A stretch of 64,000 nucleotides of DNA, taken from positions 1-64,000 of the forward strand of contig NW_026615396.1 in assembly GCF_000801105.2 (NCBI RefSeq), read 5' to 3'. The translations under genes and the position numbers were made by a program. The notes under the pieces were generated by a model, which saw only the letters and a program-made list of their open reading frames with translations, did no database searches and was not told where the DNA came from. Positions 22,830-35,290 of this stretch are shown here, one piece after another. This DNA comes from Raphanus sativus. Its lineage: Eukaryota; Streptophyta; Magnoliopsida; Brassicales; Brassicaceae. The stretch's first letter is position 1; every line of letters begins with the position of its first letter.

Positions 22830-24636
22830 ACTACACTTGATTACTATTTTTGTCACTAATATTACTTTTAGTTTTTCTATGTATTTTCTTGATTATTTAT
22901 AATTTCAGCATTTTCTTTTTTTTTGTGCAGTTTTTAAGTAATGACTTAGATATTCTATATCCACAAATTTGATTTTTGCCCAGATGTCAATATCCTTCAT
23001 GTCAGCCTAACCCATTTGTGGGTTCTATAAAACCGTTATGTAAGAGCACCGTCATCCCGTCCATAGTATGTGAAGATGAAGTTTTCAAAAAATATTAGAT
23101 GTTAATTTAAGATTAAATTGATGGATTGGGTTCTCAAAACCTTAGACATCTATCCGTTAAGTAAAAGTTTCCATTAAAAAAATTTACTGAATGGTATATA
23201 AGATTGAAAAACTCATCCATCACTTTAACATTTAACTAGCATTTTAATTATTATTTTTGTAAACTCCATCCTCGTACCATGGATGTAAGTTGTAACTGAT
23301 ATAAGGCGGAGTAATGTTAAAATCCTGTTTAGACAACTAATCTTTTTGTTATTTCTATCTCATACATTAAATTAAATATATGTTCAAGAAAGTCGAACAA
23401 TGTGGATCCATTGGAATTATATTCATCATATATACTACATAGTTTTGAAATAGAAGAAAAACTATTTGCAGTTTTATTCACGTTAAAGGTTAAACCTATA
23501 CAACAGTTGAATAAATTTGGTTGGTAGTAAACAAAACCTAGTTAAGAAAAAACAACTAGTTGATAATGCCTGATTTGTGTTTAAAGACAAAAGAATACCA
23601 AAGACGAAAGACAGAGAGGAGGAAACAGGGATGGGTGGTTTAAACTTTAAAGTAGGTAGGTGGAGCCAAAATAAAACGTGAGAGAATGAGCTCAGCGGTT
23701 TTATTGAACCAGTGAACCACATGTCCCAATTGGTTCTTCTGGAAGGTGTTGTCTCAAGTTTATGAATTAAAAAGAAACTAAAATTTTGTTGACGAAAAAA
23801 ATAAAAACTAAAAATTTAATATCCATACGATTCACTCATTTTTAAATTTGATAGAGAAACTAAAACTAAAAATTTCGAGGTTATCCAAAATTTAGTTTCT
23901 TTTATTTCTAAAATTTAAAATAAAAATAAAAATTTTAAGATTTTTTTTGAACTTGTAAATTTTCTAATTTTTTTAAAAACTTATATTTGATTAAAATGAG
24001 CATAGTTTGAGTACTAAAGTGAGCAAAGTTTTTAAAGTTAATCTTTTAAAATCAATAAAATAATTAGTTGAAGTATTAAATTGCAGGATAAAAATTTAAG
24101 TATTAAAAATTTAACAAAATTTAGTTGGAGTATATTTATAGAATTTTCTGAAAAAAAAAATAATAATCATAATACTACTGTAGTAAGGAAAAAATATGTA
24201 TGTACACGTATTGTATATATTCTAACTTCTAAGATGGACCTCTACTTTCTTTCTTTTTTGTCGTTGGATGGTACAAGGTAACATTTCTTAGGACAAGCAT
24301 TGAAGCACTAGATACGTTCAAGAACGATATATCACATGGGCTAGACATTATATGACATAGATATCAACCAAAAAGTTGAGCATAGAAAGTGAAACTATTT
24401 ACAAGCTCAGAACCTCAAAGAACTCGACTGTGCAAAGAGTTTACCGTTGCTTTCTCATTAGTCATTACTATGAACCTTGTCCAGAGCCTGATCGAACCTT
24501 TGACATCAGTTCACACACATTTATCTCTTTTATGACTGTTCTTTTACAAGATCACATTGGAGGAGTCCAAGAACCAATCAATCCATATTCGGACAAATCT
24601 CAATGTAAGATGCTTCTTGCAGCTTATAACAAATGA
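22830..24636. other. Intergenic upstream of GSTF9 and left of the CACTA element
   Basis: AT-rich, with a GAGCACCGTCATCC-type partial MITE end near 23043 and an ORF at 24376-24636 (begins MSIESETIYKLRTSK) that I do not recognise. No intron-exon model is supported. Confidence 0.45.
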
Positions 24637-24639
24637 TAA

Positions 24640-27224
24640 CACTACAGGAAATATGGGTAGTAATAGCGGACGAAAAGCGCTATGATTCATTTTTAATAGC
24701 GCTTCCTTGGACGCTCTGACATCGCCCGTTATAATAGGTCCGACCCTTTTAATAGCGGTTTTCGGTTGTGCTATTATTAAGTTTATAACAATAGCGTTAG
24801 TTTGAATGCAATAATTAATATTTATAATATTATAATATTATAATTAAATAAATTAATTGATTTAAAATTAATTAATTGATTAAAAACTAATTAATTTAAA
24901 ATAAATGATTCAAATTAGATCAAAAATCAATTTAGAAAATAAATTTAAAATCTATTCATTAATAATAATCAGTTTACAATTAAATCAGTTTACACATTAA
25001 ACAAAAAAACATTAAAAAAAACAAATTTGGTTTAATTGTAAACCAAAAAAAAAACCTAATATCCCTAATCTTCGCAGAGCTCCACCTCGCCGCCACCTTT
25101 ACTGGATCCTCCACCGTCAACGCTTTCAAACACGCTTCCATTATCCAGCATCACAAACTCCTCCACCAATTCTCCTTCCCGTGTCAACATCTCTCCTACA
25201 GAATCCAACACAGGTCCGACTCCACTCCCTCGTTCCGACTCCGGCTCGTTCCGACTCCGGAAAGATATCTCCTTAAAGCGGATACGCTGCTCTGTAACAC
25301 AACTTCTTCTCCTTCCCTGTTCCTTCTTAGATCTGTAAACAAAACAAAAATTCGATTACAAGTATATAGGAAGATGAAAAGACAGAGATAACAGATAAAG
25401 GAAGTGAGTTTACCTGTCGTTGTGGTGAAGAGGTGAAATGATTTCTTCATCGTAGCCTCTGGACGAAGCTATGGTGGTGACGACGGAGCTGTGGTTGTAA
25501 CGACGACGAGCTGTGGTGGACACGAAGGCAAAGTCTGGTGGTGAGGTTTAGTAGAGAACAAGGAGATCGAGATGAAGATGATGGTGGCAGCGGCTGAGCT
25601 TATGGTGGTTGAGATAGCTTCATTGACGGCGAGATGGCGGCGTCAGAGGTTATAGTGATGGTGGTTGTGTAAGGATGAAGAAGATCGAAAAAGGATAGAG
25701 AACACAATGTCGATTTGGTTTTTAGAAGAAACACATTTTAAGTTTGTTCATTATTGGCCATTGGATTTAGTTTAATCTATTGGCTGTGGTTAAAAGAAAG
25801 TGTGATCCTCGCACTTGCACCTTAGTGGTCAGTTTTTGACCAATCAGATTTTTTTATTATTTTGTTTTCTTTTTAATACAGAAAGTCACAAAATATTTGT
25901 AGAAAATTGAAATTAAGGTTAATGAAAATAGACTTATTGTTTAAAGATTGTGATTTTAAGTTAAAGTTTGAAAAAACTAATTTTAGAATTTAAATCTAAA
26001 ATTTGGAGTTATGTTTTAAAATACCAATTTTAAGATATACATTTAGAGTTTAGAGTTAGGGTATTGGACTTAAGATTTGAAATTAAAAATTTTAAAATAA
26101 TAAAAGATTAGAATTTAATTTTTTTGGTTAGAGTTTAGAGTGTATGATTAATTTAGGGTATGACATATATAAGTGTGTGTGACAAAAAAATACATATACT
26201 AGTGTATAGTTTAGGGTATGGTATATAAGTGTATAGTTTGGGGTATGATATATATATATATATATATATATATATTGAGAATACGTTTGGGATTAGATTA
26301 TTAGAATGTGAAGATTAGTATTTATGGTATAGGGTTTGGTGTTAAAGGTATGTGGTTTATGCTATTAGATTTATAGTTTTGTATTTGAAAGTTATGACCT
26401 ATATAGCTATAGATTTTTAAAATGTTCTATATATTTTAGGTATATACTAAGGTTTGGGGTTTAGGGTTTGAAGGATCTGGGGTTAAGTTTTGAGGTTTAG
26501 AGTTAGAGGTATGATTTTAGGTTTGGAGTTTAGGGTTTGAGATACACCAATATATAACCTATTATATATTTATATATTATATATATTACATATCAAAACT
26601 CTAATTATCACTTTTATCTTTTAATTTTACACTCAAACATATAAATTAAAATACAAATTTTGTTATAATTAAAATATAAATTAAAATATATGGGTATATA
26701 TCTTTAGAGTGTATTATTAATTTAGTCTATGATATATCTAAGTGTATAGTTTAGGGTATGATATATTAAGCTCAAGTTTTAAAAGATTAGAAGTCAGAAC
26801 ACTACTGCATATTAAATTTTTCTAACAATATATATAACCTAGATAGATAAAATTAAAATAAATTGATACATATATAAATCTTATTCTTAAACCCAAACCC
26901 TATATTCCATACCATATACCCTAAATCTCTAATTTTATTCTCTAAGCAATAAATCTGTTCACTAAACTTATATTCAAATTCTAAATTTAAATCCAAACTA
27001 TAGTATATCTTAAGAGTTAAAGGATTACACTTTAAAATGTGAAAATTTATAGTTTAGGGATTACAGTAGAATAATATTTGGTTCCAATTATATTTCCCTC
27101 CATAATATTTGGCTCCAATAATATTTTGGGTTTTGGCTCTAATTTATTTTGCTCCAAATTCATCATTAATGTACGAAACATCCCACAAACTCTAAATTCT
27201 ATCCCTTTAGAAAAAAAAATTGAA

Positions 27225-27257
<33 letters not shown>

Positions 27258-28408
27258 TCCGTTCTCTCTTGACACCAACGAGTCAACTCCGACTCTCCTT
27301 CACGTTCTCTCCTCTGACTAGAATCCTCATGGGTTCCACCGGACCACTCTCGAATCGTCGTCGGCTACGACCACCCGAATTAAATCTCCTCTGCTGGTTC
27401 TTCTTCTTCTTTTATGACTTGTTTCAGATTAGGGTTTTGATCTGGGTCAGTATACGATTAGAGTTTCGATTTGGGGCTTTTTAGCTTACGGTTTCAATTT
27501 GGTTCAGAGCAGGATTAGGGTTTTGGTTTGGGGACAAATGATTGTTCTTTACTAGTCCTCGATTAGGATTGTTTCTTATCACTGGTTTGCTGGTTTGTGT
27601 GAAATGGTTTTGGGAAATGTTTCACTAAAGGTTCTTTTGTTGTGATAGATGCTCATTGACAAGCGATGGTATGTTTGTGTTTGGACTTGGAACAACGCAC
27701 ATAGAAAATTATGATCCATCAATCCACCAGCCATTAGTTTTACTTTTCAGGATAGTTGGAGTGAGATTTGATCAATATGACAGGAGCTGTCAACAAGATG
27801 AGCAAGCAACTGTCCCTTTCACGTGAAGCTAAAGGTGTCACAGTATCACCTGTACCAGAAGCTGAGAAACCATATAAAATCAACGCATCCCCAAGCACAA
27901 ACACAACCAACTGAGGTGGCAGCTACATCCGACTCTATGAAAACCATCAAACAAACAAACGAGTTTGATGTCTTCTTGCCACAGCTTCAATTTTTGTTAT
28001 GTTTTTAGTTTTCACATATTTGTTTAGCTTCTTGTGTGTACTAGATGTTTAAAATCAAAATTTTTGTTATGTATGATAAGATCAGATTTCTTATAATAAG
28101 ATAATGTTTCAGGAGCTTTTAGATAGTCATATTTTTGTATGAATAATAAATCTTTGTTCATTTATATATTTGAATCAAGCATTTGTAACAAAATCCATAG
28201 CTATATTTGCTTCAATTTTACTAAAGATATAATGTAGTTAAATGTTGTAGCTATTTGGACACAATTATACAGATTTAAAATCGGACAAACCAAACATAGC
28301 GTTTGAACTTTCACAAACGCTATCTAAAAGTAAGAGGTATATCAACCATAGCACAATAACAAAAAACGCTATCATATTCTGCTATTGATACTCATATTTC
28401 CTGTAGTG
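24640..28408. mobile_element. CACTA (En/Spm-type) transposon, non-autonomous, 3.77 kb
   Basis: The left end is CACTACAGGAAATATGGG and the right end is the complement of CACTACAGGAAATATGAG. Both are flanked by TAA (24637-24639 and 28409-28411), the 3-bp target size of this superfamily. Subterminal repeats with AATAGCG, AGCGCTAT and related motifs crowd both ends (24662-24800 and 28295-28385). The interior has a serine/proline-rich stretch (about 25080-25260), TA runs (26246-26273), a CT run (27222-27250) and short ORFs (27269-27484, 27823-28008), but no transposase was recognised. Confidence 0.92.
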
Positions 28409-28912
28409 TAAGTTTGTGTGGACCACAGGGTTCGCTCACCATACCAAATGAGCAAGTTTATGGACCCATTAAAGAGCTGTCACAAAACTCTGCCAAGTAG
28501 AGAGAAAACTACCACAACCGAAATGGCAAGACACTACTTGACTAGATAGGACTTGATGGGGCCTCTCCTTTGCTTCATTTCAGGATCTGAATAATAAAAT
28601 GTTTCTTCTCAATCAAAGAACTTCCCTATGAACATAATCACCCTAAAGTATGGATCAAAAGTAGTAGACGGAACATGTAAATAATGAACAATATAATAAT
28701 CTAAAATACCAAACACTTGACAACCAAATCACTCAAAACTTGCAGAAAAAATGACACTGCATCTATTATCATGTGAGATAATAGAAAGCCAATACGAAAT
28801 CATAAACCACCACCGTGCTTTATAGATTCTTCTATGTATCATGTAGCTCATGAGTCATGATAGCCCTTCTATACGAGAAAGCCAATATAGACACTAGTAC
28901 ACTACACAATGT

Positions 28913-31168
28913 TCAAAAGGAAACGATTGACGTGGATTGTGCTGAATGATGCAGCTGTGACATTGCTGTGTCCCTTTCAGCCTCTTCCATTACTTCAAGT
29001 TTTCTGCATAACAACAGGTTTAGGCATCATCTTTGTTTATATTAGTCATACTGGTAAGGGAATGAGAAGAGTATACCTTGGAGGGATTAAACCTTGGCCA
29101 CCTTCTTCTGAAAGTGCTTTCTCCAATCTCTCCTCGAAAGGTGTTGCGTGCCAACTCACCTTCTGGTCCTGCAACAACAGAAGTAAACTCACCATGTGTA
29201 TAGTAAATGAGTTTAGAATGTGAAGAAGGCTAGAGATTAGACGGGAGATTTGTACCTCTTTGTACTTGTTTGTAGAGTTTGGTATCCCATTACCATCCCA
29301 CCATTTGGGTGAGATTTGAGATTGCTCTTTCTCGTTCCAGTGAGCTGCAACCATTCCGATAATAGGCCTGTCCCTGTAGGTAATGGTCGATGAAGCTGCC
29401 ATGTTATTGATACTCTTCTCTTCACTCTGCTTCACCCCAGGAGAAACACTAGCTGAGCTGTCTTCCAACTTTCCCACACAATGTACTGCTGATAACGGAG
29501 ATTCAGTTTCTGTCTTCACTGTGCAAGCCTGCACTCTAGATCCCTCCTTTATTGTTGATTCGGTATTTTTCAGGAAAGATGGTTCCATGAGTTTGAACCT
29601 CATCAGATAGCTTCAATGAAGTGGTGTTCTTGGAAGAACTAAAAGTGTAAGACTGATCAAAATCACATTCAAACCGCACTGACTTTATCTTTCCCATGTT
29701 GTTTCCAGCTGTGAGTGGCACCTTGCTGGTTCTATCCACCCCATCCTTGAACGCAGTGCCAATGCTTCCTTGGCTTTCTTCACCGGCACCACTATTTCCA
29801 GTGGAGATCTTTGCACTGTTTTGGGAATCCGTTATGCAACTGATATTGAGAAAATAATAAGAAGAGTAAAAATTCAAGATCCATGTTAGGATACATATGC
29901 AGTAAGTAGCATCTAGCACTTCACCTGCTAGGAGTTTGCTCTGAGATCTCCTCTCCAGGTGTTTTCTCATCCAAGTGAAACACTGCATCAGAGTTACTGG
30001 AGATCCAAGAATCAAACTGGGAGGATGTAAATTGTTTTCCACGTTGAGGAGTTTCCAGGTTTTCAGATGCTTTACTAGTTTTAACCGGTGTGGCTGGTGT
30101 TGTGCAGCCAGCTTTAAGAAACTGAGCCTGTAACTCCACAAGCAACTCGGAGAAAGTTAGGTTCTCATTTCTGAAAGAACCAGGATTCAAATGCTTTTGA
30201 TTATGCAAACAAAAAAAAAAAGGGATTCTCGCCAAGGTGTATCAAGATATTCTAACTTCAGGAGAGTAAGACACAAGAAATTGCTTCTAGTGTCCCAAGT
30301 AAAGATTAAAGCATACTAATGAAAGTAGGCAATTGATACATAAGCTATATTCAATCTAGAAGTGAGCACAACAAAGTAGAGAATAAAATAAAAAGGAAAA
30401 CAAAGCCAAAGGCTGTGAAAAGTACAAGGATGTCCTGATAGAAACAAAACTCTAGATCACCTCAATAACAAAAAAGAAAAAGAAAAAATTGGTCACTCCA
30501 TAAGCAAAGAGCTTTAACTCTCTCACATAGCAATCAAAAATAGACAGGAAGGTGCCTAAACTCTCAGGAAACACACAAAGACATTAAAAACAGAGAAACC
30601 ATGAATGAACAGTCTCAACCAAGTTACATCAAGTATCACATAGCAAGTGAACAGATGATTGATGGTGATAGAAAAAAAAACATGGGAGCTAAATAGTGAT
30701 TGGAACTGCATATAGATAGAAGACTAACCTCATCGTTGAGATCTTTGTCCATATGAATACAAGGAGAAGGAGCTGCTTTCTCTAGTTCAAAAAGTAAGAA
30801 ACTTCTTAAGAACCTAAAACAAATATAAACATGATCAAAAAGAATAGATCTACTACGTACTCTCACCTTCAGAGAGAAACAAATCTGACAAACGGTTCTT
30901 CTTTGAGTCATCATGACCTCTCTGAAATCATGAGGAAATTAATAAAAAAGGATCTCCATATAATCGTGGTCAAGAACAGTTACAATATACCAAAACAAAA
31001 ATCTAGCTCAAGCAGCCTAACAAGATCACACCACGAGCAACACAATTCCACTTCTAAGTAGTGTAAGTTACAAGGAAGCAAGAGAATTACTTGAGAAACT
31101 GAATCGCCACCTCCGCTGTTAGTAGATTGGGTGGTTCTGGCACGGAAGCAAGGGAAGAGACAACCCAT
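28913..31168 (-). CDS. JASON-like protein (At2g30820 type), 7 exons, one frameshift
   Basis: JASON-family proteins are plant-specific; Arabidopsis JASON controls spindle organisation in meiosis II. The paralogue type here has no function I can state. Exons are 31091-31168 (MGCLFPCFRARTTQST), 30867-30921, 30729-30781, 29925-30193 (NENLTFSELLVELQAQFLKA), 29256-29839, 29077-29168 (DQKVSWHATPFEERLEKALS) and 28913-29003 (KLEVMEEAERD to a stop after SIVSF). All junctions but one (AG preceding CATTTG at 30193, weak tract) are ordinary. Exon lengths sum to 1222 nt, one too many. Exon 5 changes frame at GATGAGGTTC (about 29598), where removing one G joins KLSDE to FKLMEPSFLKN and gives about 406 residues. 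It is either a recent pseudogene or a single-base assembly error. The N-terminal MGC could be lipidated. Confidence 0.7.
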
Positions 31169-31407
31169 AGATAGAGACTGATGAATCTATGTAGATGGCT
31201 TTCTTTCAATTATGAAGCGGGGGTGTTGATATCATATTATAATTTGAATTTTTTTTGTTGGTGGCAATTCAAAAAGGAACAGCGATGGAGGATCCTACAG
31301 AGATTTTCGAAAGCGAGAGAGAGAGGTGGTGGGTCTGAGTCTTCCTTTCTTTGTTTTTTTTTTTCAAATTTGAATATATATCCCAAACAATGTGCTTAAG
31401 TTACGAG

Positions 31408-32002
31408 CAGTGTTGTTAAACCCGGACCGGACCGGCGGTCGGACCGGGTTCAACCGTGAACCGGACACCTATCCGGGTTGGTTTAATGTCAAAACCCAAC
31501 TAAAGTTGAACCGGTTAAAAACCCATGTTGAACCGCTAAAAACCCGGGAACCGAGTGACCCAACGAACCGACGAAACCCTGGTTCGTATAAAAATCAAAA
31601 TTTTGTTAATAAAATAATTATTTTTTCTCCCTTTTTAACATATATACTATTTTGTTTGTCACAAATTGCAACCAAAATAGAGTTTTGTAACTAATGTGTA
31701 TATAATTTTTATAGGTGATGAAGATTTAGAAGGACAAAGATTTAGAGAATAAACTTTAAATGTTTTTTTTCCTATTGACTTTAGATTTGAACTATTAATT
31801 TTTTTTTTTTATCACATTTCAATTTGTTATTTTTGAAAGTTTTCTAAACATTATGACTATTTTTTGAAAAAAAAAATATAATATTTATAAAATAATAAAT
31901 TCAGTTTAATCTAATCGACCCCGGTCGAACCAGGTCGAACCACAATGACCCGTGACCCAAAATATTTCCGGTTCGCTCGCCGGTCCGGTTTTAAAAACAC
32001 TG
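31408..32002. mobile_element. hAT-type element, AACCGG-rich, 595 bp (first of two)
   Basis: Ends are CAGTGTTGTTAAACC and, complemented, CAGTGTTTTTAAAACC, flanked by GTTACGAG (31400-31407 and 32003-32010). The subterminal regions are dense in ACCGG. There is no transposase. It lies about 240 bp upstream of the JASON-like start codon. Confidence 0.88.
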
Positions 32003-32010
32003 GTTACGAG

Positions 32011-32646
32011 CAATGTTTTGAAAACCGGACCGGACACCGATTCGATGAAGTTACTGGTTGACTGGTTAGACCGGTTCAACCGGTCGAATCGGGTTTTTTA
32101 TTTATATAAAAATGTATATGATTATATATTTATACTATATAAACTTTACTTCTACATATAATACTTTCTCTTTTTTTTTATTAACTCAAAATAAACAACA
32201 AATATAAATCTGATTACTATGTAAATTAAAAATTAAAAAAAAAACAAATGATTTACAGCTAAAACAATCATACTTATTTATTTTTACAACTAACATTTCA
32301 AATTTTAAGAATATGGTAAAATAAAATAATATATGAGAGTCAAAAATATATTTTTCACATTTTTTTCTTAGAAAAATAAAAAAAAATCAATTAAATAGTG
32401 ATAGTTGAACACTAATTATAAAATATTAAATTTTAGCTAGTAATAATTAAAAACACTTAACTATATGTTAATTTTTGAGAACCGGGTTTTAATAAATTAA
32501 ACCGGATCACCGGTTTTACCGGGTTTCAGCCGGTTTTACTGGTTTTTATCAAATCCGAGTTTTAAACCGAACCGGACTCGGCTTCTTCAGCGAGTCACGG
32601 TCGGACCGGTTCGACCGGCCGGTCCGATCCGGTTTTCAAAATACTG
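32011..32646. mobile_element. hAT-type element, AACCGG-rich, 636 bp (second of two)
   Basis: Ends are CAATGTTTTGAAAACCGG and, complemented, CAGTATTTTGAAAACCGG, flanked by GTTACGAG (32003-32010 and 32647-32654). It shares its left target copy with the preceding element, so three identical 8-mers punctuate the pair. Confidence 0.88.
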
Positions 32647-32672
32647 GTTACGAGGGAAGGGAATCAATCAAT

Positions 32673-32675
<3 letters not shown>

Positions 32676-32726
<51 letters not shown>
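32676..32726. repeat. (TG)n microsatellite, about 25 units
   Basis: An uninterrupted TG run of about 51 bp just outside the left inverted arm. Confidence 0.98.
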
Positions 32727-32729
<3 letters not shown>

Positions 32730-32828
32730 GCTTCGTTTTTTTTAAATGGCGTCAGTTATTTATTAGTTTTGTACGTTTTTTCACACATGCGGGGCGCGTG
32801 TGCTGCACACGTGGGTCGAAACTGTAAT

Positions 32829-33617
32829 GGTTTTAGCAGAAAACAAATATTTAATTTTGGTACAAAAATGAATTTTCCGTTTTTTGAAGGAAAACAAGAT
32901 TTCCGGTTTTGGCAGGAAAATTAGATTTTCCGGTTTTGGCGGGGAAAAAAGTTGCCACTTTTTGGTGGAAGAATAAGATTTTTGGTTTTTGCGGGAAATG
33001 AGATTTTTAGGTTTTGGCGTAAAAATGAGGTTTTCAAATTTTGTGAGAAACAAGATTTTTTTATTAATTTTTCCGGGAACGAGATTTTCAGGTTTTGGCT
33101 GGAAAATGTGTTTTTTGATTTGGCGGGAAGACCTTTTTTAATTTTTGACGGAAACATGTTTTTGCATTTTTGGCGGGAAATGCATTTTTGCATTTTGACG
33201 GGAAATGCCTTTTTGCGGCTTTGACTGGAAATACGTTTTGGGGGGGGGAGGAGAGAGTGCGTTTTTTCGATTTTGGTGGAATTTACGTTTTTCGTGGAAA
33301 AATGCGTTCTTGCGTTTTTGACGGGAAAATGTATTTTTTGCGGTTTTGAGGGTAAATACTTTTTGGCGGGAAAACACATTGTTTTGGTTTCGGAGGAAAA
33401 CCGTATTTTTGGTTTTGGCGGGAAAACGTATTTTGCCGTTTTGGCGGGAAAACACGCTTTTTGGTTATGGCGGAAAACTGCATTTTTGCGATTTTGACGG
33501 AAAACGTATTTTTGCGGTGTTGGCGGAAAAATACGGTTTGATGGTTTTGGCGAGAAAATGTGTTTTGACAGGGAAAACGCATTTTTGCGGGTCTGATGAG
33601 AAAGCATGGCGGGAAAA
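32829..33617 (+). repeat. Minisatellite rich in TTTTGGCGGGAAAA units
   Basis: Degenerate tandem units of about 26-32 bp are built from TTTTGGCGGGAAAAC plus GCATTTTTGCG. The best copies contain TTTGGCGGGAAA, which fits the E2F consensus (for example around 33366, 33417, 33443 and 33608). Long ORFs on both strands with repeats such as FPAKT and FRRQN are artefacts of the unit. Confidence 0.88.
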
Positions 33618-33625
33618 CGCGTTTT

Positions 33626-34929
33626 TAGGGGTGGGCATATCGGTTTATTTTCGGGTTCGGTTTGGTCTGGTTAATTTGAGTTTTATAAAATTCAACCCAA
33701 TTAAAATCAAAGTAGCTTTTGTTTGAGTAGAGCTGGGAATTTGATTCTTTACCCGCGGGTCCCGCCCAGTTTGACCCGCTGCGGGCGGATGGGGGTCAAC
33801 AGATTTGAAAAATTTGCGGGGCGGGTGAGGGTGCGGGTCAAGCATATTTTATGCGGGGCGGGTACGGGTCGATCGAATTTAAACTGCGGATACCCGTCAA
33901 CCCGCAAAATAAAAAAAAATTTGGAAAAATATGATTTTTTTGTAAAAAATATGATTTTTATATAAAAAATATGAATTTTTTAAATATGATTTTTTTAAAT
34001 ATGATTTTTTTTTATAAAAAATATTTAAAATTACGAATATATATAAAATTTTAATTTAATTATATTATTTTTTAAATACTTTTTTAAAAAATATCAATAA
34101 AAATATATTATTTTTAATATTTTTAAAAAATATTAATAAAAAATATAAAATTATTATTTTTATTATTTTTAATATTATCCGCGGGTCCCGCGGGTGACCC
34201 GCTTAAATGAGCGGGGCGGGTGCGGGTCTTATTTTTCTTATTCGCGGGTCATGCAGATCAAATTTTTGAACCCGAAAAAATAAGTCGATCCGCGGGTCGC
34301 GGGTTGACCCGCAAACCGAGGCCTATGTTTGGGTTTAGTTTGTTCGATTTAGTTTGGTTTGGTTTAGATTTAGTTTCGTTTGATTTTGATTTAGTTCGGT
34401 TTACTTTATTATGGTTTAGTTTGGTTCGGTGTAGTTTGGATATGCGAACAATAAAAGATAAAGTGAGAATATAAACTTTGTTAACTAAAAAAATCTATTA
34501 CTAAAAGTCAAAAGATATTGTTTCCAAAAACTAAAAATATCAAATAATAACTTTGCTACGATTTAGATACTTATAGTTTTTAGGTTTTGTTTTGAATACA
34601 ATCTTTAGATATTAAGATTAGAGAATAATGTATATATATATATATATAATAGTATTATTTGAATCATATTTGGATTTTTTTAAATATATAGAAGTTAAAA
34701 AATGGAAAACAAAACTTTAACTAAAATTTACGGTATATATATATATACATTATAGGTAAAACTGTATTGGATTATCGGTTTGGTTCGGTTTAAATCCAAA
34801 CCAAACCAAATCATTCGGGTTGAGTAAAAAATGAACCAGTTGAGTTATATAAATAGCACGATTTGGTTTGGGTCGGTTTAACTTCAATTGGGTTGGTTCG
34901 GTTCGGTTTAGGTTTTTTGCCCACCCCTA
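33626..34929. mobile_element. hAT element with perfect 12-bp TIR, inserted in the minisatellite
   Basis: Ends TAGGGGTGGGCA and TGCCCACCCCTA are exact complements. Flanks are CGCGTTTT (33618-33625) and CGCGTTTC (34930-34937), an 8-bp target with one mismatch. GGTTTGGTTCGG-type repeats fill both halves. A degraded counterpart in the right arm (59236-59951) shows that it predates the inverted duplication. Confidence 0.88.
33728..34325. mobile_element. Nested hAT-type element, GCGGGT-rich ends, left arm only
   Basis: Ends are TAGAGCTGGG and, complemented, TAGGCCTCGG, with target copies TGTTTGAG (33720-33727) and TGTTTGGG (34326-34333). The subterminal regions are dense in CCGCGGGTC/ACCCGC. The right arm reads straight through the site (about 59855), giving the empty allele. 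Confidence 0.85.
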
Positions 34930-34937
34930 CGCGTTTC

Positions 34938-35290
34938 GGTGAGAAACACGCATTTTTTTGCAATTTTAATGGGAAAGTGTGTTTTTGCGGTCTGACGAGA
35001 AAACACGTTTTTTGCGGTTTTGGCATGAAAACACATTTTGCGATTTTGGCATAAAAATGCGTTTTTTGTTTTGGCGGGAAAATATGTTTTTGCGGTTTTG
35101 GCGAGAAAATGTGTTTTGCTGAGAAAACACATTTTTGAAATTTTAACGAGAAAATACGTTTTTGCGGGTCTGACGAGAAAAGACGTTTTTGCGGTTTTGA
35201 CGAGAAAACATATTTTTTCTTTGTTTCGGCGAGAAACACACATTTTTGGTTCGTAGTTTTGGTGAGAAAATGCGTTTTGTGATTTTGTAA
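34938..35290 (+). repeat. Minisatellite block continuing right of the hAT element
   Basis: The same GCGTTTTTGCGGTTTTGGCG-type units resume directly after the hAT target copy and decay by about 35290. The matching block in the right arm is about 58915-59235. Confidence 0.85.

Noticed and set aside
27047..27286. Overlapping ORFs with Arg-Glu or Ser-Leu repeats
   Set aside because: They translate a (CT)n microsatellite inside the CACTA element.
32921..33607. 228-residue minus-strand ORF, rich in FPAKT/FSRQN repeats
   Set aside because: It is the translation of the TTTTGGCGGGAAAA minisatellite. Similar long ORFs appear in several frames and strands and in the other arm (58944-59371, 60202-60939), with no start context or domain.
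32829..35290. CRISPR-like regularly spaced repeats
   Set aside because: Plant DNA with degenerate contiguous units of variable length and no conserved repeat/spacer alternation; it is a minisatellite.
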